NCBI RefSeq assembly: GCF_015244565.1
Contig: NZ_JABCQG010000024.1
Span: forward strand, 1 to 32,620
DNA length: 32,620 nt
Direction of reading: 5' to 3'
Origin: Gluconobacter vitians
Lineage (GTDB): Bacteria > Pseudomonadota > Alphaproteobacteria > Acetobacterales > Acetobacteraceae
Both the position numbers and the translations under genes were made by a program. The notes beneath the pieces are model-generated. The model searched no databases, was not told the origin of the DNA, and saw only the letters and a program-made list of their open reading frames with translations. The first letter of the stretch is position 1; each line of letters begins with the position of its first letter. Shown piece after piece: positions 32,513 to 32,620 of the stretch.

Positions 32513-32620
32513 GGGCCTGTTAGCACTTGATCCAGTCTGCAGCAGCAGCGATGTGTATGACGGCAAGGAATGACGCCGCTGTTTTTTCGTATCTGGTCGC
32601 GACTGCACGCCACTCCTTGA
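32513..32620 (-). mobile_element. IS5-family insertion sequence, end inside the window
   Basis: GGGCCTGTTAGCAC at about 32513 is a plausible inverted repeat, directly next to the truncated GIY-YIG gene with TA/CTAG-like target bases outside it. The element continues past the window edge, so the other end cannot be checked. Confidence 0.7.
32520..32620 (-). CDS. IS5-family transposase, C-terminal end (cut by window edge)
   Basis: Reading leftwards from the edge gives KEWRAVATRYEKTAASFLAV, then IHIAAAADWIKC and a stop at 32520-32522. The RRVATRYDKTAASF-type ending followed by a short hydrophobic helix and a W-I/L end is characteristic of the second ORF of IS5/IS1031-like elements. Only the last 33 codons are present; the catalytic triad, apart from the terminal region, is outside. 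Confidence 0.8.
   Translation of the reverse strand, partial: KEWRAVATRYEKTAASFLAVIHIAAAADWIKC

Noticed and set aside
1-32620. CRISPR array
   Set aside because: No set of regularly spaced 25-40 base repeats seen on either strand; beta-helix repeats at 8800-9300 are degenerate coding repeats.

Overview
The window looks like chromosome from an alphaproteobacterium, most likely an acetic acid bacterium (Acetobacteraceae, Gluconobacter-like). This rests on overall high GC, the style of the RecA, ClpP, GlpX and flagellar proteins, and the gene neighbourhoods. The genus is an inference; no search was possible. The window splits at a tRNA-Glu gene (18568-18643). To the left is accessory, mobile DNA; to the right is mostly core chromosome.

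Left part, 1-7553: the first 83 bases are the start of an IS481-family transposase, cut by the window edge. Next comes a toxin/immunity pair: a polymorphic-toxin-like protein with a C-terminal RNase A-like domain, and an overlapping small gene that is probably its immunity protein. Reading leftwards on the minus strand is a type I restriction-modification locus (hsdM remnant, hsdS, hsdR) ending in a YgjP/DUF45-type metallopeptidase. hsdM has lost its whole N-terminal half. It is joined, exactly at its NPPF catalytic motif (about 7553/7554), to the 3'-truncated end of a surface-type Hint_2-domain gene, so both are broken.

Middle part, 9492-18460: this is an apparently self-contained element. 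In order it has an XRE/S24-type repressor that has lost its catalytic Ser and Lys; a palindrome-rich divergent promoter region; a small helical protein; two tandem extracytoplasmic proteins that look like diverged paralogs; and a large SNF2-type helicase with an N-terminal ribbon-helix-helix domain and an AT-hook. Then come a second small helical protein related to the first, a possible PD-(D/E)XK nuclease, a 34-codon leader ORF coupled to a membrane-anchored HTH protein, and a tyrosine integrase abutting tRNA-Glu. Four TGGGCCCA palindromes sit between integrase and tRNA. I could not assign this set to a known named system; it is the best candidate for something undescribed.

Right part, 18685-31811: recJ, glpX, hom and alaC form a tight minus-strand operon with 4-base start/stop overlaps. 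A lipoprotein with an OmpA-like C-terminus lies divergent from a clpP-family gene whose catalytic Asp appears to be Asn. A ferritin-like diiron protein converges on recA across a strong bidirectional terminator. Then comes a flagellar operon, flgB-flgC-fliE-fliQ-fliR-flhB (minus strand). The window ends with a GIY-YIG/DUF4357-type gene beheaded by an IS5-family insertion, whose transposase C-terminus runs off the right edge.
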